Source of the DNA: Bacteroidales bacterium
Lineage (GTDB): Bacteria; Bacteroidota; Bacteroidia; Bacteroidales; UBA7960
Assembly (NCBI GenBank): GCA_007124575.1
Contig: SLEW01000255.1
Location: 1 to 6,250, forward strand
Length of the DNA stretch: 6,250 nt
Direction: 5' to 3'
In this document: piece after piece, positions 5,934 through 6,250 of the stretch
How the letters are laid out: each line of letters starts with the position of its first letter
Numbering within the stretch: the first letter of the stretch is position 1
Notes under the pieces: model-generated
Databases searched by the model: none
Told to the model about the DNA's origin: nothing
The model's input: the letters and a program-made list of their open reading frames with translations, nothing else
Program-made: the position numbers and the translations under genes

Positions 5934-6250
5934 TCAGGGTGCTGTGTCAAACCTTAAATTTCTATACAGAACCTGCGCGGGGTGCAGTGCTTTTCTTCCG
6001 GTACCGTCCAGGATCTGCTGCCTGCAGCTTGTTCCGGAGGCTGCGATTATGGCATCGGCTTCTGCTTTCCGAATAGCCGGAAAGAGAGCCAGTTCACCGA
6101 TCTCCATGCTTAGGTCGTAATGTTTTTTTTCGAAGCCAAAGGCGCCTGCCATGCCACAGCAACCGCATTCGATCGCATGCACCTGCCGCCCCGGAAGCAA
6201 TGAAATTACGTTGTGGCTGTAATTTGTACCGGAGAGGGATTTCTGGTGGC
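5934..6250 (-). CDS. FAD-linked oxidase / Fe-S oxidoreductase of YdiJ type, C-terminal end (partial)
   Basis: About 105 C-terminal codons are present; the frame is open to the window edge, so the TTG near 6200 is an internal Leu codon and the gene runs on past 6250. Reading on the - strand, the visible part starts HQKSLSG, then has IECGCCGMAGAFGFEKKHYD, SMEIGELALFPAIRKA, ASGTSCRQQILDGTGR and HPAQVL. This matches the C-terminal cysteine-rich (CCG) domain of large, roughly 1000-residue enzymes that join a GlcD-like FAD domain to an Fe-S and CCG region, such as E. coli YdiJ, a D-2-hydroxyglutarate dehydrogenase. The HQK, CCG and GTSC motifs hold likely iron-sulfur or metal ligands. Such enzymes oxidise 2-hydroxyacids and pass the electrons on through Fe-S centres. 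The FAD half is not visible, so the substrate is inferred only from the family. It is convergent with rpsA and stops at TGA (complement of 5934-5936). Confidence 0.88.
   Translation of the reverse strand, partial: HQKSLSGTNYSHNVISLLPGRQVHAIECGCCGMAGAFGFEKKHYDLSMEIGELALFPAIRKAEADAIIAASGTSCRQQILDGTGRKALHPAQVLYRNLRFDTAP

Noticed and set aside
5309..6076. + strand frame of 255 codons, extremely rich in Arg and Lys
   Set aside because: It is the shifted reading of the purine-rich rpsA tail (GAA/AAG codons read out of frame) and runs on past the terminator into the antisense of the next gene. It has no domain or start context.
5920..6120. + strand frame of 66 codons after the terminator
   Set aside because: It is antisense to the well-supported CCG-domain gene on the - strand and shows no features of its own.

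Overview
The window looks like an ordinary piece of a Bacteroidota chromosome with a medium GC content. Three things point that way. First, the proteins have Bacteroidota-type sequences: a GlmU-like sugar nucleotidyltransferase ending, a Lon of about 820 residues, and a six-domain ribosomal protein S1 with the FDWDA and NPDLKPGD segments. Second, there is no Shine-Dalgarno sequence directly before the lon or rpsA starts. Third, the only recognisable promoter, before rpsA, fits the Bacteroidota form (a TTTG-like element, about 18-20 nt, then TAnnTTTG). I could not run any database search, so all family assignments come from recognised motifs.

Layout: (1) 1-294, the 3' end of a GlmU-family gene on the + strand, closed by a clear hairpin terminator at 322-349. 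(2) 295-543, a 249-nt gap that carries three copies of ATGGCTGC, one of them in the loop of a 10-bp hairpin. (3) 544-3012, a complete lon gene with all ATPase and protease residues intact. (4) 3013-3213, a gap with a good promoter and a roughly 150-nt rpsA leader, which contains a 7-bp hairpin and a 32-codon open frame whose stop overlaps the rpsA start (TAATG). (5) 3214-5859, rpsA, coding for an 881-residue S1 with six S1 domains between an acidic repeat-bearing N-terminal extension and a roughly 200-residue Lys/Glu/Ala tail. (6) 5880-5917, a terminator, probably shared by convergent genes. (7) 5934 to the window end, on the - strand, the C-terminal end of a large FAD/Fe-S oxidoreductase of the YdiJ / D-2-hydroxyglutarate dehydrogenase type.

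The genes are mostly housekeeping: cell-envelope sugar nucleotides, protein quality control, translation and 2-hydroxyacid oxidation. They do not form an obvious single pathway. lon and rpsA share a strand, but rpsA has its own promoter. I see no mobile element, CRISPR array, tRNA or rRNA, and no convincing new multi-gene system. The unusual content is in rpsA: low-complexity extensions at both ends, each with five tandem 27-nt units, and a leader that could couple or control translation. The repeat and mini-ORF cluster before lon is the second point of interest.
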